A stretch of DNA of 64,000 nt from Ichthyosporea sp. XGB-2017a (Eukaryota; Opisthokonta; Ichthyosporea), in contig PDIM01010464.1 of NCBI GenBank assembly GCA_002811675.1, forward strand, positions 1-64,000, given 5' to 3'. Of the stretch, positions 43,201-51,950 are shown piece after piece. Under the pieces are notes generated by a model that had not been told where the DNA came from, did not search any database, and saw only the letters and a program-made list of their open reading frames with translations. Numbering within the stretch: position 1 is the first letter of the stretch; every line of letters begins with the position of its first letter. The position numbers and the translations under genes are program-made.

Positions 43201-43414
43201 TAGAAGGATCTTGCTCGCCAGCCGTTTTGTTCTTGGCAGCATCAATCTTACTATAAAAGTCATCGTCTACAACTCTTTGAACAACAAACAAAACTGTCAC
43301 CAAAGCAATTGGTACAAGCAACTGTATCAATGTCGTCGCCTTTTGCCTCTTCTGCAGCCGGAAATTTTTTACAAACAACGCAGAAAATTGATCCTTAGCG
43401 CTGGCTGCCACCAT
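40250..43414 (-). CDS. Half-size ABCA transporter 2 of the cluster
   Basis: 1054 residues, single exon, ATG at 43414. It has the same plan as its neighbours: basic start (FSALFVKNFRLQKRQK), TM1 (LIQLLVPIALVTVLFVVQRVV), a luminal loop of about 330 residues and six TMs. The TM region includes FGGGFAFAFAASFLLPMFL and FFLSTFFDKQRSSAVVGYLLVI. One NBD follows with GANGAGKTTLMS, GVCHQFDILHNLL, LSGGMRRRLSIAIAICGDPSV, LDEPTTGLDPVSRRSV and THAMEEANRLCDR. The tail is VDWGLKMTTLEDVFLVVM. The signature-to-Walker-B block is almost identical to that of ABCA 4, which suggests those two are the closest pair or have exchanged sequence. The substrate is unknown. Confidence 0.88.
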   Translation of the reverse strand: MVAASAKDQFSALFVKNFRLQKRQKATTLIQLLVPIALVTVLFVVQRVVDDDFYSKIDAAKNKTAGEQDPSTFFLNFSDFTFISNSKGRERAGLARLRDSFEDVNEQMVGAGFPKRFYDPATVGAEGRSGLLKGREVDRRDFPAWTNSYIEIDKLRIKDLSWVVRCWNATRFALENPCIKDSGFKMKKYGPGLHANDSLFDAQVFYFVASDDMAKEIGHMDQFGSRSGFLGQVYEKQVNMSLDEGYPGFHGHFLTSAMLPFFIRKESESEVMSSATKIARSYNSHTVKAKKRLNVVYQRAYATYALTRDEKEYVSGLERNGEWDKVKPRAAVIFKSFREAEIELEIVGISDAFTHWGIHVERRSELLNMISSSALKRIRQKNFSVKDDFSYSYVKNDYRRQFANSIQGNMYPLPIKNIEPIDISSFGGGFAFAFAASFLLPMFLGNVVRDKEEKHLIMMNMCGLQPSTYWFITFIYNYVVYALVISCVIGFSMLYEFRIFVETSLIVLLLLYSLWGVAIICMSFFLSTFFDKQRSSAVVGYLLVISGVIASNMIDQLSVFPEDKVPPFWYMAYPPFAFYRSLRLIESGCVRLECLTVDDLSPDGVFLYCLLYIGGSTCILAILTSYLLCVSPHQFGIRKGYLFFIPQVLKRLFSRALCCFRVERVERLDISQVYLLWENSDRAVSDEKVEQEEDLVGSGELNEKNCSVVLDSIVKVYDTGSGSKLKDFLSGLSCGFWRPTVNAKAQPAVDRVSLGIRKKECLGLLGANGAGKTTLMSMLTGLNEVTSGRVRVRGLDLENRSQEIHSIMGVCHQFDILHNLLTVREHLVFYSTLRGISNVNESVDSLLNDVNLHSVGDLLAKELSGGMRRRLSIAIAICGDPSVLVLDEPTTGLDPVSRRSVWTALERVKVNRSVIITTHAMEEANRLCDRIAVMWKGQLKCLGSPARLKSVYGKGYTLSIYCKERAALSVENLSAHPFEKIKNFVLREIPGASLVESHNDSIAFCVPQDMVNPSKIFRSMKSQKDILQIVDWGLKMTTLEDVFLVVMKNELAYT

Positions 43415-43972
43415 AGCGCTAGAATTTCAAGACGTTCAACTTTTTGAACAAATGCCCTCTTTGCCTTGTTCCTCTCTTATGCCAGACTCTGCTATTGAAA
43501 CTTCCTTTATCAGCTTCACCAATGCACCTCCAATTCCATCAATGCAGAAAGGATCAAGGAAGAAAGGTCACAACTCGAAGAAGCACAGTCGTAAACGCGA
43601 TATGTTCGCAACAAAATCTGCTCCACCTACAAAACAAAAAACCCCCAAACAAAGCCCACAGCAGCAGAGCAGAGTATTTCAATGGCTGTGAATGGGCCGC
43701 GAGGGATAATAGGCGGCTCATAGTCCCGATCATGATCATGTAGGGAAGGGGAGCCAGGGAGGGTGATTCTGCGGAACACGAAACATTCCTCGGGTGATGA
43801 AATTTTCGCATCATGACAATAATAACCACATTATTACGAATTTATAATTGTGAATGAGCATTTATTGCGCCTTTGCGACTTGCAGTGAGGTTTCATTTCG
43901 CATTCTGCAATTTCATGTTGTAGTCCAGTGACCCGGGTCCCGAAACTATACTACCTAATCGGGTGAGGTAAA
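43415..43972. other. Spacer between ABCA 2 and ABCA 3
   Basis: 558 bp with the ABCA-2 promoter. A plus-strand 79-codon frame (43452-43691) is Lys/Ser/Pro-rich and starts 38 bp from the ABCA-2 ATG; it has no support beyond being open. Confidence 0.3.
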
Positions 43973-46900
43973 CTATTCACTTCTCGAATATTCTCCCTTC
44001 GTTACACTCAAAAATACGTCCTCCATGGTCGCCATTTTCAGTCCCCAATCGATTACATGAAGAAAGACTTTGTCTTCATTCATGCGTTTGAAAATATAAG
44101 AAGGGTCGGTTGAAGATGAAGGTATTGTGAACCGACACGAGTCATTATGGAACTCCTTTAGAGTGCATCCCGGAAACTGAGTTAGTGCATAAGTCACGAT
44201 TGTGTCCATTACCTTGTCTCTTTTAATGAAGTCACTTTCAGCCGAAGACGCGTTGGAGTATATACTTGGTAAATCTAACAGTCGAACTGTATCTTCACAA
44301 AGACTATTAAACAAAAAATGATCATCAGGCAAAGTAAAAATATCTTTCTTGTTGTCAAAATATATTTCTAGAGTAAAGCCATTTCCATATAAGTTCTTCA
44401 ATTTTGAGGGCGTGCCCAAGCACTTGATGCGCCCGCGCCACATTATAGCAATGCGATCGCATAGTGCATCCGCTTCATCCATCGCGTGCGTAGTAATAAG
44501 AAGAGAACGCTCAGTCTTTACCTGCTTCAAGACAGCCCATATTGCTTGTCTAGAGAGCGGGTCCAATCCTGTAGTGGGCTCATCTAATATAAGAACAGAA
44601 GGGTTTCCACATAGGGCAATGCCTATTGACAAACGTCGCCTCATTCCTCCTGAAAGGTCTTTGGCTAACCGTTCTTTTACGTCATACAAATTCACCAGCC
44701 GGATTATATTGTGTGCTGATTCACGAGCATTGCTTAGGTTTCTGAGTCTGCAATAAAACAGCATATGTTCGTGAACTGTTAAATTCGCATGTAAAATATC
44801 AAATTGTTGACAGACGCCCATATTTTGATGCGCTTCATGGAAAGAAGAGTTAACTTCTGTTCCACATACTACAACTCGCCCACTAGTTCCTGGCAGCATT
44901 CCTGTGATAATTGAAATTAAAGATGTTTTCCCTGCTCCATTGCATCCCAGTAGACCCATGCATTCTCCTTTTCTAATTCCCAGGAAAACATTTTTAACTG
45001 CCGCAACGGAAGCTCCATTGTTACCCTTTTTCCAAAATGCCCAACTTTGAGGGTAGATCTTTACAACATCTTCCACGAGAATATTGCAATTACCACTATT
45101 CAGATCGCCTGCTTTTATGCGATTCTTTTCCACAATGGCACCACAGTCAGGTTCCATAGTTTCGACATTCACGTTGGAAACCAAAGAATGCGAACTACCA
45201 GTTAAAACTTCTTGAGCCACCAGCGGCAGATTAACAGACCCACTTTCCAGTATCTCATCATCACTTTCAGCATCGTAAGGAATATCCTCCAACTCCGCAT
45301 AGCTATCTGACCTATTAAAATTCCAAGGCAATAGCGCTAGACATCTTGCACGCAGCCTTTCAGCGTCCACAGAGCCAATACACGAGGTAATCACAAAGTA
45401 ATATGGTTTACGAATGCCAAATTGATGAGGGGTCACATTTATCATATACCATGTCAGTATAATCAAAACAACACTCGAAAGTGTCAAGTACATGAGCACC
45501 GACAGAAATTGCGCACTTACGGAGCTTCCTTGTAAGCACTCCGACCGCGAGCACGCTGTTTCAATCAAGTGCAGCCCCCTATAAAACGCGAACGGGGGAT
45601 AAATCATAAACAGAAAACTCGGTGTTGTGTCCTCAGGGAAAACCATATTTTCGTCGATCAAGTTGGAAGTAATGACCCCACTCACAACAACTATGTACCC
45701 AAATAGAGCAGCACTTCTCTGTTTGTCAAAAAAAGTGCTAAAAAAAAAAGTCAAAGACACCATGGCAACACCCCACAGTGAGAACAAGACCAGTAGAATT
45801 AATACAGATGTTTGAACGAAAACCCTGAAAGAGAATAAATGCGCAAAGAAAGCCAACGAGAATATAACCAGGAAATAAACAGCAAGATTATACAGAAAGC
45901 TAATAGTCCAATAGTTAATGGCCTTTAGCCCACACACCCTCATCATTATTATGTGGCGTTCTTCACGGTCTCGAACAGCCGAGCTTAGGAAAACTGGAAG
46001 AAGAAAACTTGCAGCAAAAGCAAAAGCAAAGTTTCCACCAAAGCCAATTATATCTACAGGCTTTAAATCAAGAACGACAAGGCCATACATATATCCCTGT
46101 ATGCTATTTGTGAATCCTTTTCGAATATCATTCTTCATGTAGGAGTAAGAATAGTCATCTTTTACACCAAAATTTGCAAGTCTTTTCGTTTTCAAAGTCG
46201 CACTACTCATCATGTTCAGAAGCTGAGACCTTCTCTGTTTCTTAATATCAGAATATCCACTTGCTTCATCTAAGCCAATAAGCTCGATATCGAGCACTTT
46301 AGAAGGATCAAACTCATTAAATACAATTGCCCCTTGAGGCCGAAGCTCTTCAAACTTAAATTTGCGCACAAGATCAAGGGCGTAGTCATACTGCTCCTTG
46401 GTCAATGGGTATATGGCGTATACACGATGATATACGTTATGTAAAGGCTCTTTGGAAACGTATAAAGGATGGTTTGCAATGTACGAATTATACGTCCTTG
46501 AAATGCTGGCATATCTTTCCATCAACATTTCTTCACTATCAATTTTCAGAAAGAATGGGTACATAATAAAGCTGTCATTCCGGTCCTTAAATACAGCCAT
46601 TTTCACTTGCTGCTGATACGATTGATCAAGCCAACCGCTTCTGTTCCCCTTGTAGCTCATGCCTCCGATACTTTTCCTATCCACGTCTTTGCATACATAG
46701 TAAAAAATTGGAGAAATATACATTGAAAAATTCCCCGAGAAGGTCCTAGGATGACGATCTCGAAGACATCTGTTTTCATCATCGCCATTTGTGATGTTTC
46801 CACAACGCATCGACCACGAAATATCTTTGATGAAAAATGCATCAATATTGACATACCGGGGCTGTTTTACCTTTTCCTTTTTGAAAGTTATATTAAAGTT

Positions 46901-47179
46901 ATGGGCAGTTTCAGAAAGTTGATCAAGAAGCTTTGTGGCTTCTTTGCTACCAGGATAAAGGAAATTAGTTGGCCATCTAGTTGAATTCATTACCATTTTT
47001 CTCGCCACGCGATTATCATAGTTTTTATCAATGACTGACTGGATCACAAAAAGCAATAGCATCAAGAACAAAGGAACTGCCATCTGCGTAAAAGTCGTTC
47101 CGGGTTGGCGTTTATACAGAGCAAAATTCTTAAAGAACAGTGCACGAAACTGCTTGTTTGTTTTAAAACTGAAACCCAT
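43973..47179 (-). CDS. Half-size ABCA transporter 3 of the cluster
   Basis: 1068 residues from the ATG at 47179 (MGFSFKTNKQFRALFFKNFALYKRQ), the position matching the starts of the sister genes. The open frame runs 60 codons further up to 47359, without similarity. Plan: TM1 (MAVPLFLMLLLFVIQSVID), luminal loop, six TMs (FAFAFAASFLLPVFLSSAVRDREERH; TFFFSTFFDKQRSAALFGYIVVV), one NBD. Walker A reads GCNGAGKTSLIS, with Cys where the others have Ala and Ser for the second Thr. The signature LSGGMRRRLSIGIALCGNPSV and Walker B LILDEPTTGLDPLSRQAI are intact. The linker between TMs and NBD is the longest of the minus-strand four. It ends VDWGLKMATMEDVFLSVTKGE. Confidence 0.87.
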   Translation of the reverse strand: MGFSFKTNKQFRALFFKNFALYKRQPGTTFTQMAVPLFLMLLLFVIQSVIDKNYDNRVARKMVMNSTRWPTNFLYPGSKEATKLLDQLSETAHNFNITFKKEKVKQPRYVNIDAFFIKDISWSMRCGNITNGDDENRCLRDRHPRTFSGNFSMYISPIFYYVCKDVDRKSIGGMSYKGNRSGWLDQSYQQQVKMAVFKDRNDSFIMYPFFLKIDSEEMLMERYASISRTYNSYIANHPLYVSKEPLHNVYHRVYAIYPLTKEQYDYALDLVRKFKFEELRPQGAIVFNEFDPSKVLDIELIGLDEASGYSDIKKQRRSQLLNMMSSATLKTKRLANFGVKDDYSYSYMKNDIRKGFTNSIQGYMYGLVVLDLKPVDIIGFGGNFAFAFAASFLLPVFLSSAVRDREERHIIMMRVCGLKAINYWTISFLYNLAVYFLVIFSLAFFAHLFSFRVFVQTSVLILLVLFSLWGVAMVSLTFFFSTFFDKQRSAALFGYIVVVSGVITSNLIDENMVFPEDTTPSFLFMIYPPFAFYRGLHLIETACSRSECLQGSSVSAQFLSVLMYLTLSSVVLIILTWYMINVTPHQFGIRKPYYFVITSCIGSVDAERLRARCLALLPWNFNRSDSYAELEDIPYDAESDDEILESGSVNLPLVAQEVLTGSSHSLVSNVNVETMEPDCGAIVEKNRIKAGDLNSGNCNILVEDVVKIYPQSWAFWKKGNNGASVAAVKNVFLGIRKGECMGLLGCNGAGKTSLISIITGMLPGTSGRVVVCGTEVNSSFHEAHQNMGVCQQFDILHANLTVHEHMLFYCRLRNLSNARESAHNIIRLVNLYDVKERLAKDLSGGMRRRLSIGIALCGNPSVLILDEPTTGLDPLSRQAIWAVLKQVKTERSLLITTHAMDEADALCDRIAIMWRGRIKCLGTPSKLKNLYGNGFTLEIYFDNKKDIFTLPDDHFLFNSLCEDTVRLLDLPSIYSNASSAESDFIKRDKVMDTIVTYALTQFPGCTLKEFHNDSCRFTIPSSSTDPSYIFKRMNEDKVFLHVIDWGLKMATMEDVFLSVTKGEYSRSE

Positions 47180-47665
47180 TTTCTTCGTTAACTGATCGGT
47201 GATCCTCGATATGACCTTCTGTGTATTACATTTTATAATCCTCTTTCCTTGCCTATCTATGCCATTAATCAGACCGCTCAACACTGTTGGCAATCGTTGC
47301 TCTACACAGTACACATGATCCGCGTCAGGACAAGTTGATCCTTTCCAAGTAGTTCTCAAAAGTTAAGTAAAGCCCCCAACCCTACCCCTCGAGTGAAAGA
47401 ATGCAGCATATCTGCTGTAAGCTCCTCCCTGAGTCCCTGTGTAAGCTGTACTTGGAATTTGGCACAGGACCACCCTCAGCTGTCTAGAGTGGAACTCTCC
47501 TTTGAACCACAGCGGTTTTTATTAGTAGAGCTTGGAGACTTTTTCTTTTATTATATAAAATACAACGGTATAGTAGTATGTAAGAATGTAGAGTAGTACA
47601 CATGCAACAGTTTGTATAATTCTGACGGACTCTCAATTTGTCTCTCTTTGTCTTGAACATCATTA
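47180..47665. other. Spacer between ABCA 3 and ABCA 4
   Basis: 486 bp, the first 180 of which keep the ABCA-3 frame open without similarity. It is A/T-rich around 47515-47600. No gene is recognised; the ABCA-3 promoter should lie here. Confidence 0.3.
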
Positions 47666-50600
47666 TTAATCGTACACATTAACTTCGTTTCTCATAACAT
47701 TTAAAAATACATTTTCCATAGTGCACATGCGCAATCCCCAGTCGACAATACCTAACAGGTCCTTATCAGCCTTTAAGTTTTTGAAAATATGAGCAGGGTC
47801 TGTTTTGTCTTTCTGAATGTTAAAGGCACAGGAATCATTGTGACATTCTGTTAGCGTCGAGCCCGGAAAATTGGTCAGCACATATTGAATAATAGTGTTT
47901 CTTCTTGCTCGGGCGACATTCCTCTCAAGGCCAAGAGTTTGTTCTTCCAAATCCAAGAGCACTTCATCTTCATCTTCAGTATCTGTGCCGTCGTCAATAA
48001 AGTCATCTTCAGTGGCGAAAAAGATATTCAGAGAAAAGCCTTTTCCATAAACATTTTTCAATTTCGTTGGAGAACCCAAGCATTTTAGCTGCCCCTTCCA
48101 CATAATTGCAATGCGATCGCAGAGTCGATTAGCCTCATCCATAGCATGTGTTGTAATAATTACAGACCGATTTCTTTTAATTATTTCCAAAGCTTCCCAA
48201 ACTGATCTTCTTGACACAGGGTCGAGTCCCGTTGTTGGCTCATCAAGGACAAGCACAGATGGGTCACCACATATTGCTATCGCTATAGATAAGCGCCTCC
48301 GCATGCCCCCCGACAAATCTTTCGTTAGTCGGTCACCGACGTCCAAGAGGTTCACTTGTTTGAGCAGAGAATCACTTTGCATTCGAACGTCGACCAAACC
48401 TTTTAAACGACAATAAAACATCAAATGCTCCCTGACCGTTAAATGGCTATGCAATATATCGAATTGAGGGCAAACGCCAATCAAGCTGTAAATGGAGCTG
48501 CTCTTTGTGTTTACATCAAAGCCACATATTTCAATACTTCCACTGGTCGCTTCAAACAGCCCAGTGATAATTGATATCAAGGTTGTCTTTCCAGCTCCAT
48601 TCGCCCCAAGTAACCCCAGGCATTCACCCTTTCTGATACCAAGATAAACATTTTTTACAGCAATAGGGATCTTATTGGCTGAAGGAGACTGGCACACGCC
48701 GCATGTAATTCCCTTCAGAAAGGAAACAAAGCTTCCTCGAGGCTTGTATATCTTGACTACATCTTTAATGACTACAGAGCAGTTCCTTTCGTTCAATTCA
48801 CCCGTTTTTACTTTTTGTCTTTCAAGTACAACAAGTGCATCTTCCCTTTGGCTTGGAAGTGGCGGTAAATTTTCGCCCTCTTCAACAGACTGTCCATCGG
48901 CGAGCAAATCAATGGCACAATTGTTTTGAAGTTCATTAGTTGGAATTTCTTCAAAACCCTCTTCATCTAACAGTCTCCTTCGGCTATTATAGCACCAGAA
49001 TCCACATGTTAATAAGTTGCCCAATGAAGGAAGAAAAAACAAGTAAGGTTTTCTAATACCAAACTGATGTGGTGTGACATTCAGGAGATATATGGTAAGC
49101 CCGAGAATCCACAGAGTTGATGTGCCTAAACAAAAAAGTCCATATACGAAAGGGTGTGCCAAGTGTAAGGTAGACAGAGTAAAGCAAGCACCTCTAGCAC
49201 AAGCATGTTCAATAAGCATTAAATTTCTATAAAAGGCAAATGGAGGATATCCCATATACCACAAGGTTGGAAACTCATCTTCACGAAAGACCATATTGTG
49301 ATCAACCATGTTCGAAGTAAGCACTCCACCCACAACAAGGAGATACCCAACAACAGCGGCGGTCCTTTGTTTGTCAAAAAATGTGCTTAGGAAAAATGCC
49401 AAAACTATCATTGCTACACCCCACAAAGCGTAGAGAATGAACAAGACAGCAGCGGATGTCTGAACAAAAACTCGAAATTGAAACAAAAAGGAGAACCCAG
49501 CCACGCATGAAATAACAAGCAAATACACTGTGTAATCATAAAGAAATGAGATGAGCCAGTAGCAAAGAGGGTTTAAGCCACTCATTCTCATGGTTATGAA
49601 ATGCCGTTCTTCTTTATCGCGCACAATGTTAGTAATAAACATCGGCAAAAGAAAAGATGCGGCGAATGCAAAAGCAAAAGGCCCACCGAAGGTACTGATA
49701 TCAAGCTTTGGGTGACCATCTGTCACGTCCAAAGGATAAATATACGACTGGATAGAGTTCGAAAATCCCCACTTGTTGTCTTTTAACTGGTAAGAGTAAG
49801 AAAAGTCATCATCTATCCCAAAAACCTCCTTTCGCTTTGTTCGAAGAGCTGCAGAACTTAGTAAATTCAGCATTTCTGAGCGTCGCTGCTTTACAACAAA
49901 CCACCATCCATAGGCTTCGTCCATGCCGATGATTTCAATCTCCATTCCTGACGTTGAAAACTTTTTGAAATTCACCCCTGAATGAGGCTTTACATTTTCA
50001 AACTGCTTGTTACTAACTAAATCTAAAACAAACCTTTCCTGAGATTTGCTCTGGGGATACACAAAGTAGGCGTGTTTGAAGGCCTCGGCCAAGTGACCAA
50101 TCCCTTCGAGGCCGTACTTGCTATAGCTACGCGATATGCGGGCACCAGAATCCATCATATCTCGCTCACTTGATTTCTTAAGGAAAAATGGGAACATAGC
50201 CCAGTCATCTTTCCCTTGACCTTCACCAAGAGTCATATTCACTTGAGTAGCATACGATTTCCCAAGAAACCCCCCTTTGTTTCCCAAATAATCCATAAAA
50301 CCAACCTCATCCCTCAGCAAATCATCACATGTATACAAAAATATTTGCGCATCAAAAAGAGAATAGTTGCCTGGTTTGTTCCATAACTTTCCATCTGTGC
50401 GACATTCATTATTTCTCTTTTCACTGGAGGCGTTTTTGCAGCGAACGGACCACGAAACATCTTTGACGTAAAACTTTTCAGCTTGCAAGACATGTGGAAA
50501 AGTAATTTCCTGCAAATCAAACGGAAGGCCTTCAGCTATTGCTATGGATTCGATTTCCTTTAACACAGCTAAAGTTGCTGGATCAAACTGGGCTCTCGCA

Positions 50601-50770
50601 GAATCCAAACGTGAATTATATCCATGGTCAATCACACTTTGAACAACGTATAGCGTAGTCAAAAGAAATATTGGAACGATAATTTGCGATAGAGTGGTTA
50701 TTTTTTGACGCTTTTGTAATGCAAAGTTTTTAAAGAAAAGGGCGTGCAACTGCCGTATCCGAATCCCCAT
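47666..50770 (-). CDS. Half-size ABCA transporter 4 of the cluster
   Basis: 1034 residues, single exon, ATG at 50770 (MGIRIRQLHALFFKNFALQKRQK). TM1 is LSQIIVPIFLLTTLYVVQSVID. A luminal loop of about 310 residues with paired Cys follows, then six TMs with FGGPFAFAFAASFLLPMFITN and FFLSTFFDKQRTAAVVGYLLVV, and one NBD. NBD motifs are GANGAGKTTLIS, GVCPQFDILHSHLTVREH, LSGGMRRRLSIAIAICGDPSV, LDEPTTGLDPVSRRSV and THAMDEANRLCDR. An acidic stretch (DDGTDTEDEDEVLLD) follows the NBD. The tail is VDWGLRMCTMENVFLNVMRNE. It is divergent from ABCA 5 across 1.18 kb. Confidence 0.88.
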   Translation of the reverse strand: MGIRIRQLHALFFKNFALQKRQKITTLSQIIVPIFLLTTLYVVQSVIDHGYNSRLDSARAQFDPATLAVLKEIESIAIAEGLPFDLQEITFPHVLQAEKFYVKDVSWSVRCKNASSEKRNNECRTDGKLWNKPGNYSLFDAQIFLYTCDDLLRDEVGFMDYLGNKGGFLGKSYATQVNMTLGEGQGKDDWAMFPFFLKKSSERDMMDSGARISRSYSKYGLEGIGHLAEAFKHAYFVYPQSKSQERFVLDLVSNKQFENVKPHSGVNFKKFSTSGMEIEIIGMDEAYGWWFVVKQRRSEMLNLLSSAALRTKRKEVFGIDDDFSYSYQLKDNKWGFSNSIQSYIYPLDVTDGHPKLDISTFGGPFAFAFAASFLLPMFITNIVRDKEERHFITMRMSGLNPLCYWLISFLYDYTVYLLVISCVAGFSFLFQFRVFVQTSAAVLFILYALWGVAMIVLAFFLSTFFDKQRTAAVVGYLLVVGGVLTSNMVDHNMVFREDEFPTLWYMGYPPFAFYRNLMLIEHACARGACFTLSTLHLAHPFVYGLFCLGTSTLWILGLTIYLLNVTPHQFGIRKPYLFFLPSLGNLLTCGFWCYNSRRRLLDEEGFEEIPTNELQNNCAIDLLADGQSVEEGENLPPLPSQREDALVVLERQKVKTGELNERNCSVVIKDVVKIYKPRGSFVSFLKGITCGVCQSPSANKIPIAVKNVYLGIRKGECLGLLGANGAGKTTLISIITGLFEATSGSIEICGFDVNTKSSSIYSLIGVCPQFDILHSHLTVREHLMFYCRLKGLVDVRMQSDSLLKQVNLLDVGDRLTKDLSGGMRRRLSIAIAICGDPSVLVLDEPTTGLDPVSRRSVWEALEIIKRNRSVIITTHAMDEANRLCDRIAIMWKGQLKCLGSPTKLKNVYGKGFSLNIFFATEDDFIDDGTDTEDEDEVLLDLEEQTLGLERNVARARRNTIIQYVLTNFPGSTLTECHNDSCAFNIQKDKTDPAHIFKNLKADKDLLGIVDWGLRMCTMENVFLNVMRNEVNVYD

Positions 50771-51950
50771 CTTGACAGACCACAGCCCTTTTACTACTCG
50801 CCCACTCGTTTACTCACTCACTCAGGTGCCTTGATTAGCCTTTTTAGTTTACTAGATCACACACCCCTTGCACAGCATGCACCTAGCAAGAGGCAATAAA
50901 GGGTCCTCGAGTGTCAAGGCGAGGCTGTGTGGGCTACTGTGGGAGGGGGCGGGAGGGGAATAAGGTCTACACGTGGTCGAATACCTTCTCTCCCAATTAG
51001 GCAGGGAAGGAGGTAAGGAATGTGTAGTAATCGCTGTATTTGTATCAAACGCTGTGGCACAACCGTACAAGACAAAATAACAGCTGATAATTGAGGTGCA
51101 CCGTCATGTGCAGCTGGGCATGAGTGAGGAAGCTACTCTACTGTAGCTATAGTACTTCTACTGTACTGTGGAATGTGTCCACTCCGCGTTGACCGTTGTA
51201 AAACTTGTACACTGCTAAACCTGCCTTGTGATTATTACGAAGCCTCCAAATAAACCCGCAGCCCCAGTCCCCATGATGATCATGATGATTCAATATGGAT
51301 CTGTACTGCAATAATTATCCCCCCCCCTCCCTCCCGTTAAATCACCCGCAAATACTTCACCACAGGGGAGTGGTGTGCACCAATAATCAATATTAATTGC
51401 AGGCTGGCTGCCATTATTTAGCCCGACTTGGCCTCTTGTGAAATTATTGGTTTCGCAGCTAACTGGCGCTAAACGTCCACTTCCCACACAGCTCTCTCCG
51501 ATACCAGACCAGACGATACCACACAATCAAAATAGCTTCCAACACACCTTCTAGAGCTTCAGCCAAGTAAATGAAACAAATCTCTGACCAATAACCCGTA
51601 GCCACTCTTCACTCTAGTACAACTTGGTAAGGGCACCGTTATAACACCAACAACAGCCTTCCCGTTCCGCCTCCGGCCTCCGCTTGTTCTACAATATAAC
51701 CCCCGCCTGGTTAGGTGCGAGGAGATTGTCCGATTAGCAACATATAACAGCACCAAGAGAACTCATTGTGACTGATTCTTAGGATTTCGAACCCCCACTT
51801 TCTTTTAGTATTCGAGCCATCCATCCTCTTCGTTTGTTAAAAGCAAAAATTGAGGAAAGATCAGCCATCCGGAAAATATAGCCTATAATCGAAAAAGCAG
51901 AAACTAAAATTCAACAAATCCCGTACAACAAAACAGAAAACCCATTTAAG
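50771..51950. promoter_or_regulatory. Divergent region between ABCA 4 and ABCA 5
   Basis: A 1180-bp gap with no coding frame worth calling. It includes CAGCTGATAA at about 51082, short inverted and direct repeats of CTACTGTA around 51136-51165, and a C run near 51318-51327. It may hold the control region shared by the cluster, but nothing proves this. Confidence 0.3.

Noticed and set aside
43452-43691. 79-codon plus-strand frame next to the ABCA-2 start
   Set aside because: Low-complexity Lys/Ser/Gln/Pro content and a position inside the ABCA-2 promoter; open by chance is the simplest reading.
47180-47359. 60-codon N-terminal extension of ABCA 3
   Set aside because: The sister genes all start at the position corresponding to 47179, and the extension has no similarity.
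51770-51800. tRNA-like T-arm (GGTTCGAAATCC on the minus strand)
   Set aside because: Loop length and pairing do not fit a T-arm, and no anticodon or acceptor stem lies upstream.
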